Shown in pieces: positions 18,222 through 28,195 of a stretch of DNA of 64,000 bases. The notes beneath the pieces were generated by a model. The model was not told the DNA's origin and did not search any database. It worked only from the letters and a program-made list of their open reading frames with translations. The position numbers were made by a program, and so were the translations under genes. Origin of the DNA: JAPOUP01 sp965203255 (GTDB lineage Bacteria; Pseudomonadota; Alphaproteobacteria; Rhodobacterales; Rhodobacteraceae); NCBI GenBank assembly GCA_965203255.1, contig OZ241882.1:4836001-4900000 (forward strand). Direction: 5' to 3'. Within the stretch, counting starts at the first letter, position 1. Every line of letters begins with the position of its first letter.

Positions 18222-19933
18222 TCCAGATGCCATGGGACGGGCCGCCGTTTGCCTTCGCGGGTGATTCGGTGCAGGGTGTTGACAGGAAGACAGCATGTTG
18301 TGGCGGGGGGCCGCGAGACGGCAACCCCCGCCGAGTGAAAGGAGAGAAAGATGACTGATTCGAAAACCCCTTTCGAGGGGAACGTTACCACGGTCTACGC
18401 GGCTCTGGAAGTGAGCGGCAGGAGCTGGATCCTCGCGGTGGGCGATCCGTCCGACACGTCGAGGGCCGGCATCCACAGGCTGGCGCCGCAGGACGTTGAT
18501 GGGCTCCTGGGCAGGCTCGGGCGGGCGCGGGAGCGGGCGGCGACCGGCGGCGATGTCCGGGTGATGCTTGTGTACGAGGCCGGTTACGAGGGCTTCTGGC
18601 TGGCCCGGCGGCTGGAGGGGGAGGATGTCGAGGTGGTTGTCTGCGACCCCGCGAGCCTCGAGGTGGTGCGGAGGAAAAAGAAGGTGAAGACGGACCGGAT
18701 CGACGCCCGCCGGATGGTCCGGGCGCTCAGGGCGTGGGACGGCGGCGACCGGGACGCGATGTCGCGGGTGCGTGTGCCAACGGTCGCGGAGGAGGACAGG
18801 AAGCGGCTGCTGCGCCGGCGGGAGCGTCTGGTGCAGGAGCGCCGCCGCCTCTCGAACTCCGTCGACGGGCTCCTGAGGCTGCACGGGGTGTTGGCCGGGG
18901 ATCCGGCGCGGCCGGGGTTCCGTGAGCGGCTCGGCGGGATGGAGACCGGCTACGGGGAGCCGCTGCCGCCGGAGCTGCTGGCCGAGATCAAGGGCATCCT
19001 CGACCGGCTGGAGCTGGTGCGCGCGGAACTCAAGGCTGTCGAGGCGAGGAAGATGGAGATGCTGGAGGCGTCGGCCCGGGCCCTCGACGGCCTCCGCGCG
19101 GACGCCGCCGGGAAGGAGGCCGCTCCGCCCGTTGACAGACCGCGGGCGGCGCCGGCGGACGCCCACCACGCGGCGACGCTGGTCCGGCTGCGCGGGATCG
19201 GCCCGAACGACGCGCTGATGCTGGGCGGCGAGCTCTTCTACCGGGAGCTGCGCAACCGGCGGCAGCTGGCCAGCCTCGCGGGCCTGGCGCCGGTGCCCTT
19301 CGCGAGCGGGGGCGTCGACAACGACCAGGGGATCAGCAAGGCGGGCGGCGCGATGCTGCGAAAGCACCTGGTGCAGATGGCCTGGCGCTGGCTGCGCCAC
19401 CAGCCCGACAGCGCCCTCTCGGCGTGGTTCCGGGATTACGTGAGCGCCCGCGACGGACGTTCGCGCAGGCGGGGGATCGTGGCGCTGGCCCGTAAGCTTC
19501 TGGTGGCGCTGTGGAGGTTCGCCACCACCGGCCTGGTGCCGGAGGGCGCCGTCCTGTCGCAGGCCTGAGAGCGGGAGGGCAACGGAACAACGGAACAACG
19601 GAACACCCGGGCGGCCCGACGGGGCCTCCGGGGAACCCGGGCAGGGCGTGTGACCGTGCAGGGGCCTGGTTCGCCGCAGGAAGCGGCACCGTTCATTTCA
19701 GATGGGTCCCGCCCCCCCCGGAACGTCGCACCGCCCGAATCGGGCATAATGGTCACGGGGCCGGCACCGGCCAACCGAACCGGATAAGAGGCTGGACGCG
19801 TCGTTGAGCGCGTCATGGAACCGCGACGTTCTGTCTGGACTTCCCCGGTGGCACGGAAGCCGCCCCCCGACGGAGGGAGGGACGCCGATGTGAGGTTTTG
19901 AAAAAGGGCACTTGACCTGTAAGGTCTCATAAG
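18222..19933 (+). mobile_element. IS110-family insertion sequence inside an integrase gene
   Basis: The element is defined by where integrase homology stops (GGCTCC, 18216-18221) and resumes (AGCCCCTGC, 19934). A dinucleotide AG is found at both junctions, consistent with a short target core. The element is about 1.7 kb and encodes one DEDD-type transposase. There are no long terminal inverted repeats, as expected for IS110. Non-coding flanks are about 130 bp on the left and 365 bp on the right. In this family a structured guide (bridge) RNA is encoded in such a flank. Confidence 0.7.
18351..19568 (+). CDS. IS110-family transposase
   Basis: This 405-residue recombinase has an N-terminal RuvC-like DEDD domain: the first acidic position is in VYAALEVSGRSW and the second in VYEAGYEGFWLARRL, with KVKTDRIDARRM following. 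The C-terminal Tnp domain has RLRGIGPNDALML and the serine-containing FASGGVDNDQGIS block. The first catalytic acidic residue is Glu where Asp is usual. Strong AAGGAGAG lies just before the ATG. The gene has no obvious breaks and is probably intact. Confidence 0.88.
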   Translation: MTDSKTPFEGNVTTVYAALEVSGRSWILAVGDPSDTSRAGIHRLAPQDVDGLLGRLGRARERAATGGDVRVMLVYEAGYEGFWLARRLEGEDVEVVVCDPASLEVVRRKKKVKTDRIDARRMVRALRAWDGGDRDAMSRVRVPTVAEEDRKRLLRRRERLVQERRRLSNSVDGLLRLHGVLAGDPARPGFRERLGGMETGYGEPLPPELLAEIKGILDRLELVRAELKAVEARKMEMLEASARALDGLRADAAGKEAAPPVDRPRAAPADAHHAATLVRLRGIGPNDALMLGGELFYRELRNRRQLASLAGLAPVPFASGGVDNDQGISKAGGAMLRKHLVQMAWRWLRHQPDSALSAWFRDYVSARDGRSRRRGIVALARKLLVALWRFATTGLVPEGAVLSQA

Positions 19934-20554
19934 AGCCCCTGCCGTCACGTCAGGCGCTACAAGGAGAGCAGGCGCGGGCGGTTCCCGTCGGAGGCGGAGA
20001 CCGAACGGCTGGGCGAGGTTCTCCGCGAGGCCGGGGGCGAGAGGCCCTCGGCTGTCGCCGCCTTCCGCCTGCTGCTGACCGGCTGCCGGCTTTCCGAGAT
20101 CCAGTTCCTGCGCTGGGAATACGTCAGGGACGACTGCATCGAGCTGCCCGACGCCAAGGCCGGGGGGCGGGTGGTGCCGCCCGGCCCCGAGGCCCGCGCC
20201 GTGCTGGCGGCACTGCCCCGCGAGGACGGCAACCCCTGGGTCATCGCCGGCAAGCTGCCGGACTCACACATCACCGACCTGCAGAAACCCTGGCGGCGCA
20301 TCCGCGAGCGCGCCGGGCTGGAGGATGTGCGCATCCACGACTTGCGTCACAGCTTCGCCTCGCGCGCCCTGGCGCTGGGCGAGAGCCTGACGATGATCGG
20401 GAAGCTGCTCGGCCACACGCAGGTTCAGACCACCGCCCGCTACGCGCATCTGGCGCGGGACTCGATCCAGAACGCCGCGGCGCGGATCACCGGGAGCATC
20501 GGCGGGAATCTGGCCCCCGACGATTGTCGTGTCCCTTGCGACGCGAGAGAATGA
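19934..20554 (+). pseudogene. Tyrosine recombinase (integrase), 3' catalytic part, interrupted
   Basis: This is the catalytic half of the integrase begun at 17675. One continuous frame reads SPCRHVRRYKESRRGRFPSE and then the catalytic core. The active-site residues are all visible: Arg in LTGCRLSEI, HDLRHSFASRA (H-x-x-R), LLGHTQ and the nucleophile Tyr in ARYAHLA. It has no start codon of its own at the junction. The IS110 element and two frameshifts in the 5' part mean no full enzyme can be made. Confidence 0.8.
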
Positions 20555-20818
20555 CCCACCGGCCACGTCGCAATCGCGTCTGACAAACCGGCGTCACCTC
20601 AACCCGTTCTCGTCCCGGATGCCCCGCAGCAACGAGGCCAACAAGAGGCATATGTTGTCAGCACGCCACCGCGCGGTTTCCTGTTGCCTGCTCTTTTCGT
20701 TTCTGAGAGCCTTGCGTATAATGATGAAGGTACCCGACCCTTGAGGAAGCTGACCCGTTCCCAATGAGCCCTCCCACGTTGGCCCTACTCCAGCACGCAA
20801 CACAGTGTGATTGAAGCG

Positions 20819-21514
20819 ATGAAAGCCCGCATAGTCAGATCTGATGTGCATTACGAAGTCGCATTTTCTCGCCCGGCCTTCAGCCGAATGGCTTCGTTTT
20901 CCGAGATTATTGAGCCCATTTACGACGCTTTTTCCTCAGAGACGGCCGTTCCTTCCGACGCAATTAGTGTAGAAAATGGAAACACTATCGCAACGGCTGG
21001 CGTCACTCTGACGTTATTTTCCGGACTCAGTGTGTTTGAAGCAAAACTTGATGGTTACAAGGCACATTTTCTTGACCTCCGATCACCTGAGGCCATTGAT
21101 CAAGCTAAACGGCATGCCAAACTATTCGAAGATACCATCTCCGGATTTATAACAGACAGTGTTCTTGGAATTTCAAGATTTGTAACACCCTCGTGGCTCA
21201 CCGTCGAAGGGGGTATTGCCGCCGCAGAGACGCTCGCTAGACGACTTACTTGGCTTCCAGACTCTGATGATCCCTTTCAAATCGGTACAACAAGCACCCG
21301 TTCGCTCGTCAAGTTTGAATGCTTGCACCACAACGATCTTTGGAAAATTGGCATTATGGTTGAAAAATCAGCTTTGCCGGAGGCAGACTTGTTTTTGGAG
21401 TTTTCTGGTGAATATGATTCAGATTCTCATTTTGACCGTTTTGATGATAAGGCAAATCACCTTTCTTCCGTCTCCCGGGCGGTCATCGATAAATTGGGTA
21501 TCACGGTGGAGTAA
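20819..21514 (+). CDS. Hypothetical protein, first gene of a three-gene module
   Basis: I do not recognise the family. The 231-residue product (GTG at 20807 would add four residues) is soluble, rich in acidic and aromatic residues, with no signal peptide or membrane segment. It has a mixed alpha/beta look. Codon use is more AT-rich than the neighbouring integrase, consistent with separate acquisition. It is followed after 9 bp by a second unknown gene and then, with a one-base overlap, by a third, so the three are probably one transcript. Confidence 0.6.
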   Translation: MKARIVRSDVHYEVAFSRPAFSRMASFSEIIEPIYDAFSSETAVPSDAISVENGNTIATAGVTLTLFSGLSVFEAKLDGYKAHFLDLRSPEAIDQAKRHAKLFEDTISGFITDSVLGISRFVTPSWLTVEGGIAAAETLARRLTWLPDSDDPFQIGTTSTRSLVKFECLHHNDLWKIGIMVEKSALPEADLFLEFSGEYDSDSHFDRFDDKANHLSSVSRAVIDKLGITVE

Positions 21515-21523
21515 AAGCATAGA

Positions 21524-22246
21524 ATGCTTACTGCTTGCCCACGCCTTTCGTTAACACAATCGACAGGTCAATCTGTGAAGGTTGGCGCTCGCCGAGGTTC
21601 GCGGTTTTATCCTCAAGGTGATTCCTTCGAAAACGCCAACACAGACATCTACTTCAGAGATTACGCGACCCACACGTTTCGGTCGCCGGTCAAAGCTCAT
21701 CAAGATCACCGCAGTTTCCGCATTCGTGACACCCGTGAAACGTCAACGGTTAAAGTCAAATTTCACGAAAGTTGGTCTGAAGCGCAGTTCGAGACGCACC
21801 TCCTAAGTCCGCTCTCGCGGTCCGCATGTAATTTGGAATCCACCCTGCCTATTCTTCATTTCGGATTTATCGCCTCGTCGAAGAACTTCGGTATCTGGCT
21901 GCGAGAATCGCTGCAGGAGTTGGCGGAGTGCCCATCTTACGCACAAGAAGAGGAGATGGACGAGCCCTCGGATCTCGCTCTGATCAAGGCGAAACAATTG
22001 CTTGAGAGGATCGCCGGCTATGTAGTTGATCGTCCGGAGATCTATCCTATGCAACAGAGTAGTATAGCTATCGCTTTTCGCAATCACAAAAGCAGGAGTG
22101 GAGCCTTGTTCCTGATAGAGCGAGATGGTTCCGGCATACTTTACCACCGAACCGCCAACTCGAAGGGGCGCCTACGAGTTGATGATGCCGCAGATTTACT
22201 GAAGGAAGGCGGAATCAGAGAGATGAAGAGAGTGGGTATTCGATAG
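21524..22246 (+). CDS. Hypothetical protein, second gene of a three-gene module
   Basis: This 240-residue protein has a basic, low-complexity N-terminus and a C-terminal domain from about residue 140 (LALIKAKQLLERIAGYVVDR, then IAIAFRNHKS, ALFLIERDGSGILYH and RLRVDDAADLL). The C-terminal pattern of a short helix followed by three strands and a D-D-A turn looks like a compact alpha/beta domain. I do not know its function. The stop TAG shares its last base with the GTG start of the next gene. Confidence 0.6.
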   Translation: MLTACPRLSLTQSTGQSVKVGARRGSRFYPQGDSFENANTDIYFRDYATHTFRSPVKAHQDHRSFRIRDTRETSTVKVKFHESWSEAQFETHLLSPLSRSACNLESTLPILHFGFIASSKNFGIWLRESLQELAECPSYAQEEEMDEPSDLALIKAKQLLERIAGYVVDRPEIYPMQQSSIAIAFRNHKSRSGALFLIERDGSGILYHRTANSKGRLRVDDAADLLKEGGIREMKRVGIR

Positions 22247-22719
22247 TGACAGGCCAAACTGATGAACAGGAAATCGTGCCCCTTGGGAAATACGAGAAGC
22301 TTGGCAGGGATGAAAGGTCGCAAAAGAGCGCCAAGCGCTCGTTCCGGTGCCTCAAGGCTGAGGGTAGGGCTAGAGTCCATGCTTCGAAATTCGAACCACC
22401 CCGCAACACTAACGAAATCTCGGTTAATCGCATGGGCTTGGCGTCGATTGCCACATTGGCTGATTTGGGCACCCGAAACGCTAGTTTGTCCGGAAAAAAG
22501 TTCTGGGGCTGGTACACGATAGTAGCAGAAGATGTCGAGGATGTTGGCTGCAGATCTATCCCGACACCATCGGACGGTAATCCTTACCACGCGGACATCG
22601 TTGTGCCGGTCGCATTGGATGCGGAAGACAGAAGAGATGCCATTAGAGAGTACGCTATAGACTTGGCAGATCGCGCAACATTTGTTCCGTGGGGAGACTG
22701 GACAAACGAAATTGCATGA
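22246..22719 (+). CDS. Hypothetical protein, third gene of a three-gene module
   Basis: This 157-residue protein starts at a GTG overlapping the previous stop by one base. The middle reads NEISVNRMGLASI and the end GNPYHADIVVPV then YAIDLADRATFVPW. The conserved-looking NPYHADIVVP block and ISVNRM start suggest a small catalytic or binding domain, but I cannot name it. The tight coupling with the preceding gene suggests the two act together. Confidence 0.6.
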   Translation: MTGQTDEQEIVPLGKYEKLGRDERSQKSAKRSFRCLKAEGRARVHASKFEPPRNTNEISVNRMGLASIATLADLGTRNASLSGKKFWGWYTIVAEDVEDVGCRSIPTPSDGNPYHADIVVPVALDAEDRRDAIREYAIDLADRATFVPWGDWTNEIA

Positions 22720-22834
22720 ACGGCTGCCTCAGTCTTTCAAAGCACATATAATTGCCGTTGGCAGTTTACGTAGCTCTCGAACACCTTGAAACGTTCGTAT
22801 TCCATTCTTTCGACCACTATCCTTCTTCGGCTTG

Positions 22835-24611
22835 TCACATGCGTTCATCCAGTTCGTCCACGAAGGGCGAACGCCCCCAGTGCGCACGCCCTCGCGGCGT
22901 ATCCACCCATCCGGAATAGAGCATGTAAACTGCGTCGCGCGCCCGAGTGAGTCCCACATAGAACAGCCGTCGGCTTTCGCGAAGCCTATCCGGTCCTTCG
23001 TTGCGCCAGGGCAAGCTCCCCAAGTCTAGGCCCAGCATGATCACTACATCATATTCGGAACCCTTCGCCGAGTGCAGGGTTAACAGATTGAGCTGTTCAG
23101 GCGATCCGTCCTTGCGCCCCAATTCAGCGACATCCAGACCTTCCAGCGAGCCTCCCGGCTCCAATGCCGCTGTCATACTCTCTACTTGGTCTTGTTGGTC
23201 GGCCAAGCTGGGCTCAGTGGTCATCAGTTCGTCCAGAAATTCGGACCGGATCGCGTCCACGAACACCGCCGCAGAGCCATACCCCTTGCGCCGATCCCAC
23301 AGAAACCTCGTTACGGCCCGTTCCCGCTCCCGGACTAGGCGACCGTCCGCTCGCCCAGCACGGAACCCGTTCCAACGATCCAGAAGGCCCTTCAACTGCG
23401 GGTCGCCTTCTCGCCACCCGCCCGCAACCCAGGCGGCGCAATCCTCGACCCAGCTGGTCAAAGTACACTTCCGGTAGGGAGCCGCGCTATCCACGCGCGT
23501 GAACGCAATCCCCGCTGTGTTCGCCGCTTCCGCAACGACATTGCCGGTGCGGTAGTCCTTGTAGAGGATCGCTATGTCCCCAAGACAACGTCCCGGCCTC
23601 GCATCAAGCACAGCCGGAACGATCCGCGACACCGCAATCTCCGCTTGCTCCGGCAAACCGTTGGGGCATTCAACAAAATCGATTGTCGCTTCCCGGCTGG
23701 GATCCTGCTGCCTGTAGCCACGTTCCTCCCCCAGTGCAAATTCCGACGCCCGGATGATTCGACCCGCAGATCTGTAGTTGATTTCAAGTCGGATCGTCTC
23801 CACTTCACGGCGTCCGGCTAGTTCCATCGACAAACTGCCGTCCGCACCAGTAAAGCCGTAGATCGACTGATCTGGATCGCCTACCGCAAACAGTCGAACG
23901 CCGCCGTCGAAGGCCAACCTATTGACAATCCGATGCAGCGCTACGCCCAAGTCCTGATATTCGTCAACCGCCAGCACAGGAAACTTAGCCTTCACGAGCG
24001 GCAATACCCAATCGTATTGCGCAACAAGGGTCTCACCGAAAATCACCAGGTCTTCGAAATCGACCAATCCGCGCCGCCGTAACTCCCCTTCGTACTCTTC
24101 GGCCAACGACGCCAACTCTTCTTCCGACCTCCACCCCCGACCTGTTCGATCCAGATGCACCCGTCGGTGCCGACCCATGTCCAGCTGCTTATAGGGGTGT
24201 CCCACGCCAAACATTCGGTCTCCTACGCGCTTGTGTATCGCGTTAGATTCTCGCTGCGAAGCCACCCTGATAGGAAATGACACGGGCAATTCGGCAAGAC
24301 GTCCATACGGCATTAGCAGATGCCGAAGGCAGAAACCGTTGTTCCAGACGCCGCTTCAGTTCCTTCGCGCATTCGTGGCTGCAAGTGATACATGCCACGC
24401 CCTTCGGCGCCTGCACGTCCTCGGCGAGAACCCGCGCGAGCTTCACGACCGGCGTCTTGGTCTTGCCGCTCCCCGGTCCGGCAAGCACGACACAATGTCC
24501 CGTAGAATCATATGCTGCTAGCTGCCGCTCGTTCTCCTGAAGTTCGGAAGCCTGACGAAGATACGTGGCGCTTGCGCTACGATACGGCATCGCGAATTCG
24601 CCAAAGCGCAT
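22835..24611 (-). pseudogene. UvrD/Rep-like superfamily 1 helicase with internal deletion
   Basis: Two frames together give an SF1A DNA helicase. The 5' frame holds Walker A (VLAGPGSGKTKT) and ends its homology at ELKRRLEQ. The 3' frame resumes as FCLRHLLMPYGRL and contains motif II LAVDEYQDLG, motif III VGDPDQSIYGFTGA, motif IV INYRS, motif V LTLHSAKGSEYDVVIM and motif VI RRLFYVGLTRARD. The segment usually between them (motif Ib, near 24330) is missing and the frame is shifted, so the gene is probably inactive. UvrD-like helicases also occur in defence operons such as Gabija, but no intact partner nuclease is present. Confidence 0.8.
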
Positions 24612-25607
24612 TCCGGATGTAGTCGGGGCACACATTCTCTGAGACATGGTCGCCCGCAAGCGCGATCCGGCTGACCGCGTCCGCCGGGATCTCCGCGCTC
24701 AGCTCGGCATGGTCGGCAGCGTCGAGAATCTGCACCGCCGCCGCGGGCGGCGGCGCAAGCTGGACAGCCGTGGCCAAGCGAATTGCGATCGGCAGCGCCA
24801 GACGCCGCCCCAATGGTTGCGTCATCCGTCGGTCTCCATTTGTTCGAAGCGCAGCAGCCCGATCCGCTAGGCGTCGATGCGGAAGACGAGCCGGTAGAGC
24901 CGGTCCTCGCGCGAGGCCTCCTCGTGCCCGATCCAGGTCACCAGCTCGCCCGCGACCTCCACCGTCAGCCGTTCGGGATCGACCGCGATGCGCGCGGGGT
25001 AGGGAGCATCCTTGAAATGGCACGCACTAGGCCCTCGTTATCCGACCCGACCGATTGTGTGGTCCGGAAGTCCTTCTGCAAGCCTTTCTGAACCTGAATC
25101 TTAACGGTGATTTCTGGGATCTACAGAGAATCATTTGGGCGGCTATGATTCGGTAACGTCCTGAGCCTGTTGCAGAACTCCCTGATCAAGCGGTTCTTCC
25201 CGGAAACGGGCGTTTTCGATGGCTGGCCTGGATCTGGAGCCGTCCCCTTGGTATGGAGAAGGTGGAGAAGGTGTTGGGTCCACCGCATACAGGGAGACGG
25301 CTCGACGCGATGATGTGCCTACATGTCGTTGGCATGTATTTTCCCGACATCCAAGTGCCGGTCAATTCTCCTCCCACGGCAATGCACCCGACACGTCGAA
25401 TCGCAGCCGCAGCAAGGGCAGAACGACATTTCGCGGCAGAAACCGTTCGGTCCGCAAAAGAACCTGGGCGACCATCATCAGAAACCGCAGGCGCCGCAGT
25501 TCTTCTCTTGCAGCACAGGAGCATGTTTGCCGAATGAATCTGCGTTTCGAACTCCTGCGGTTCCTTTCGCGATGAAAGGCTGGATATGTGCCTCGCCCTA
25601 CGGTTTG
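24612..25607. other. Decayed coding DNA upstream of the helicase remnant
   Basis: On the minus strand, 25020-24870 reads as an open C-terminal tail (AVDPERLTVEVAGELVTWIG then a short beta-like end) closing with TAG. It is probably the end of a gene once upstream of the helicase; I cannot name it. The rest (25030-25607) shows no recognisable gene. Confidence 0.35.
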
Positions 25608-27203
25608 CTAGCGCTCTTCTGTGCGGAGCGCAGCGTAGACACACCAGCACATCAGCAGAACCACGATGGTGAAGGGGATGCCGGTAGAGACGGCCGCCCC
25701 TTGTAGCGCGGTAAGACCGCCTCCCAGAAGCAGCGCAATGGCCACCAGCCCTTCGAGCGTGCACCAGAATACCCGCTGCGATACCGGCGCGTTCATCTTA
25801 CCGCCGGCAGTGATGGTGTCAATCACCAGGCTGCCGCTATCGGACGAAGTGACGAAGAAGATCACGACCAGTATCAGCGCTATGGGAGATATGATGCCGT
25901 AGAGCGGGAGTTCCTTGAGAAACCCGAAGAGCGCCCCTTCCGGCCTGTAGCTGTCGATCACAGTGGCGCGAACATCTTCAGCGCTACCTGCGTTGAGCAT
26001 GTCGATCGCGGCACCGCCAAAGGTCGACATCCAAAGCGCACAGACCAGCGTAGGCGCGATCAAGGCACACAGAACGAATTCGCGCACTGTGCGGCCCTTG
26101 GAGATGCGGGCGATGAACATTCCAACGAACGGCGACCATGCGATCCACCAAGCCCAGTAGAAGGTCGTCCAGCCATGAAAGAAGCTCGTGTCCTCCCGTC
26201 CGAACGGGTTCGACAGCGCGGGAAGAAGCGTCACGTAGTCGACCATGACGCTGGCATAGCGCACCGTTGCAGTTACGGCACCCGTCACGAGGAACACGAA
26301 AATGAACAGTCCGACGGCCATCAGCATGTTGATCTCGGAGAGCCGTTTGACACCCTTGTCCATGCCTAGGAGCACCGATCCGAGCGCAATGGCGGTAATT
26401 CCGATGATCAGCAGGACGACCACGGTCTTGGATGGCTCGATACCAGCGACCTCGCTCAGGCCAAAGGCCACCTGTTGTGCCCCGAGGCCGAGCGACGTCG
26501 TCAGCCCGAAAAGCGTCGCGAAGACCGCAAGCGTGTCGATGGCGTGGCCCCACCATCCCCAGACCCGTTCCCCGAGAATGGGGTAGAAGGCCGAACGGAG
26601 CGTCATCGGCATTCCCTTGTTGTAGGCGAAGACCGCCAGCGTCAAGCCGACCACCGCATATACGCACCAGCCGCCCAGACCCCAGTGGTGGACGGTCCCC
26701 ACGACGCCGATATACTCGTTGCCGGGTTCATTTATGTCGATGTTGAGCGGTCGAGCATTCCCACCCTCCGAGAAGTTGTAGTACGTCGGCTCAAGCACGC
26801 CGAAGAACAGAAGCCCGATGCCGATTCCGGCGGCGAACATCATGGCGATCCAGCCCGCATAGGAATAGTCCGGCTTGGCATCCTTGCCTCCGATCCGCAC
26901 TGAACCGACCGGCAGAAAGATGAGCACTAAGCAGAAAACGAGGATGATGTCGACTGAAATGACCAGGAACCAGTCAAACTCGCTGGTCAGGAACGGTCGG
27001 AGCCAGCCGAAAAATGCGGCTGACGCCTCCTGATTGGCCAGTGCAAGAAGCACGAACGCTATGATCAGCAAGCTCGAGATCAGGAATACCGGATTGTGAA
27101 TGTCGAAGCCGAACGGCCGGATGTTGTCTTGTCCAAGTTCAAAATCTGTTTGAAAATCAGGATCTTGGAAAGATCTTTCGTCATTTGCCTGCACGTTGTT
27201 CAT
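25608..27203 (-). CDS. BCCT-family betaine/carnitine/choline-type transporter
   Basis: This is a 531-residue secondary transporter with twelve predictable membrane segments. Family blocks include FAAGIGIGLLFFGVLEP, HHWGLGGWCVYAVVGL, the tryptophan-rich WTTFYWAWWIAWSPFVGMF and SSDSGSLVIDTITAGG. The start at 27203 (MNNVQANDERSF) has GGAGG upstream; a longer frame exists but lacks support. Substrates of the family are quaternary ammonium compounds such as glycine betaine, and some members take up taurine-like osmolytes. It stands alone. Confidence 0.93.
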   Translation of the reverse strand: MNNVQANDERSFQDPDFQTDFELGQDNIRPFGFDIHNPVFLISSLLIIAFVLLALANQEASAAFFGWLRPFLTSEFDWFLVISVDIILVFCLVLIFLPVGSVRIGGKDAKPDYSYAGWIAMMFAAGIGIGLLFFGVLEPTYYNFSEGGNARPLNIDINEPGNEYIGVVGTVHHWGLGGWCVYAVVGLTLAVFAYNKGMPMTLRSAFYPILGERVWGWWGHAIDTLAVFATLFGLTTSLGLGAQQVAFGLSEVAGIEPSKTVVVLLIIGITAIALGSVLLGMDKGVKRLSEINMLMAVGLFIFVFLVTGAVTATVRYASVMVDYVTLLPALSNPFGREDTSFFHGWTTFYWAWWIAWSPFVGMFIARISKGRTVREFVLCALIAPTLVCALWMSTFGGAAIDMLNAGSAEDVRATVIDSYRPEGALFGFLKELPLYGIISPIALILVVIFFVTSSDSGSLVIDTITAGGKMNAPVSQRVFWCTLEGLVAIALLLGGGLTALQGAAVSTGIPFTIVVLLMCWCVYAALRTEER

Positions 27204-27583
27204 GATGTCCTCCATCTTTGGCAGGTTTGAGGGTCCGAAACTGAAGCCCAAATTGCAACAGTTTTGTGAGACTCTCCCCGACTCCGTGCTCGCTATGGAA
27301 CACGGCATCTCGCAATGTGTGAACCTCCGGTCATGTCATGCGGTTGCCTTTGTGCTCCGGAATGATTGGCTTCAAGTCCAAGTAAGCCTCGCCTGAACTT
27401 CTGGCGGGATTGTCGCGTTGGTCGACGCGTACCTCCGGCGAACGCGGCAACGGTCCGTGTCGGCGCAGAGGCTTCCGCAGGCTGAAATGCCCCGCCGTTG
27501 CTGCGCTGGAACTTCCTTCAGGCAACGGAAACGGAACAAACGACCTGTCAATTGGCCGTACGGCGACGGGAGAGAGCACGATA

Positions 27584-28195
27584 TCACGCCTCAGGAGGAA
27601 TTGGAATCCCTTGCATCGACCCTGCCACTGGCTTTGCCTTGCCTTGCTGAAGGTTCGCAACCAGGTCGTGAACCGAAACGAGGGACGATGCGCAGGCGGC
27701 ATCGACGGCCTTTGCCGGACCCATTGAATCCAGCACGAGGGAAACCCGTCCGCTGGAAACGTCAAAATCCGTGTCGCCGCGGGCGTACAGGGACCTCACT
27801 GCCTCGCAAGGTTTCTCCGAGTTGACAACGAGTATTCGACACCTGTCGTCGCTGATGCCGGAACTTGCGCAGTTTAGGCTCGCCTTCAGCCGGTCGGGGT
27901 CCGCTCCCGCGTCCGTGGTCGCCCGCCGACTCGTCTCCAGCATCATCCGTTGCTGGGGGCAGGCATTTCGGCCTCAACTGGCGAGATTCGGAAGAGCCTC
28001 GCGTCGAACCGGTCGATGTCATCTACGCAGGTGCAAGGGATCCTTGAACAATTCCCAAAGTCGGTTCGGGCCAGAGGGCGTCGCGCCGTCCGTCACAGCG
28101 TTGCCGTCGGTTTCGAGCAGGCGCCTGAAGGGCTGGATGTCGGGAGCGCCATTGAAACGGCACGCCCTGCCCGCGACCGCAACGAATTCGGCGCG
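27584..28195 (-). pseudogene. Type I polyketide synthase ketosynthase remnant
   Basis: The minus strand reads a ketosynthase N-terminus (EFVAVAGRACRFNGAPDIQP), then DRFDARLFRISPVEAEM, a one-base deletion where DPQQRMMLE is expected (about 27955), and then MMLETSRRATTDAG and the active-site block GPAKAVDAACASSLVSVHDL with its catalytic Cys. Frameshifts also occur near 28030. After about 27584 homology fades. No other PKS domain or biosynthetic gene is nearby, so this is a relic of a larger gene. Confidence 0.7.

Noticed and set aside
17557..19598. Long minus-strand open frames across the integrase and IS110 region (up to 637 codons)
   Set aside because: They are antisense shadows of high-GC coding DNA, full of proline, arginine and histidine, and have no recognisable domain; the plus strand carries the clear transposase and integrase.
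19575..19610. Short tandem CGGAACAA units after the IS110 transposase, considered as a CRISPR-like or VNTR array
   Set aside because: There are only three imperfect 9-bp units without spacers, too few for any array. They are probably part of the IS flank.
22835..24611. Calling the helicase locus a Gabija system
   Set aside because: Only a UvrD-like remnant is present. No OLD-type nuclease gene is recognisable, and the protein is longer than typical GajB.
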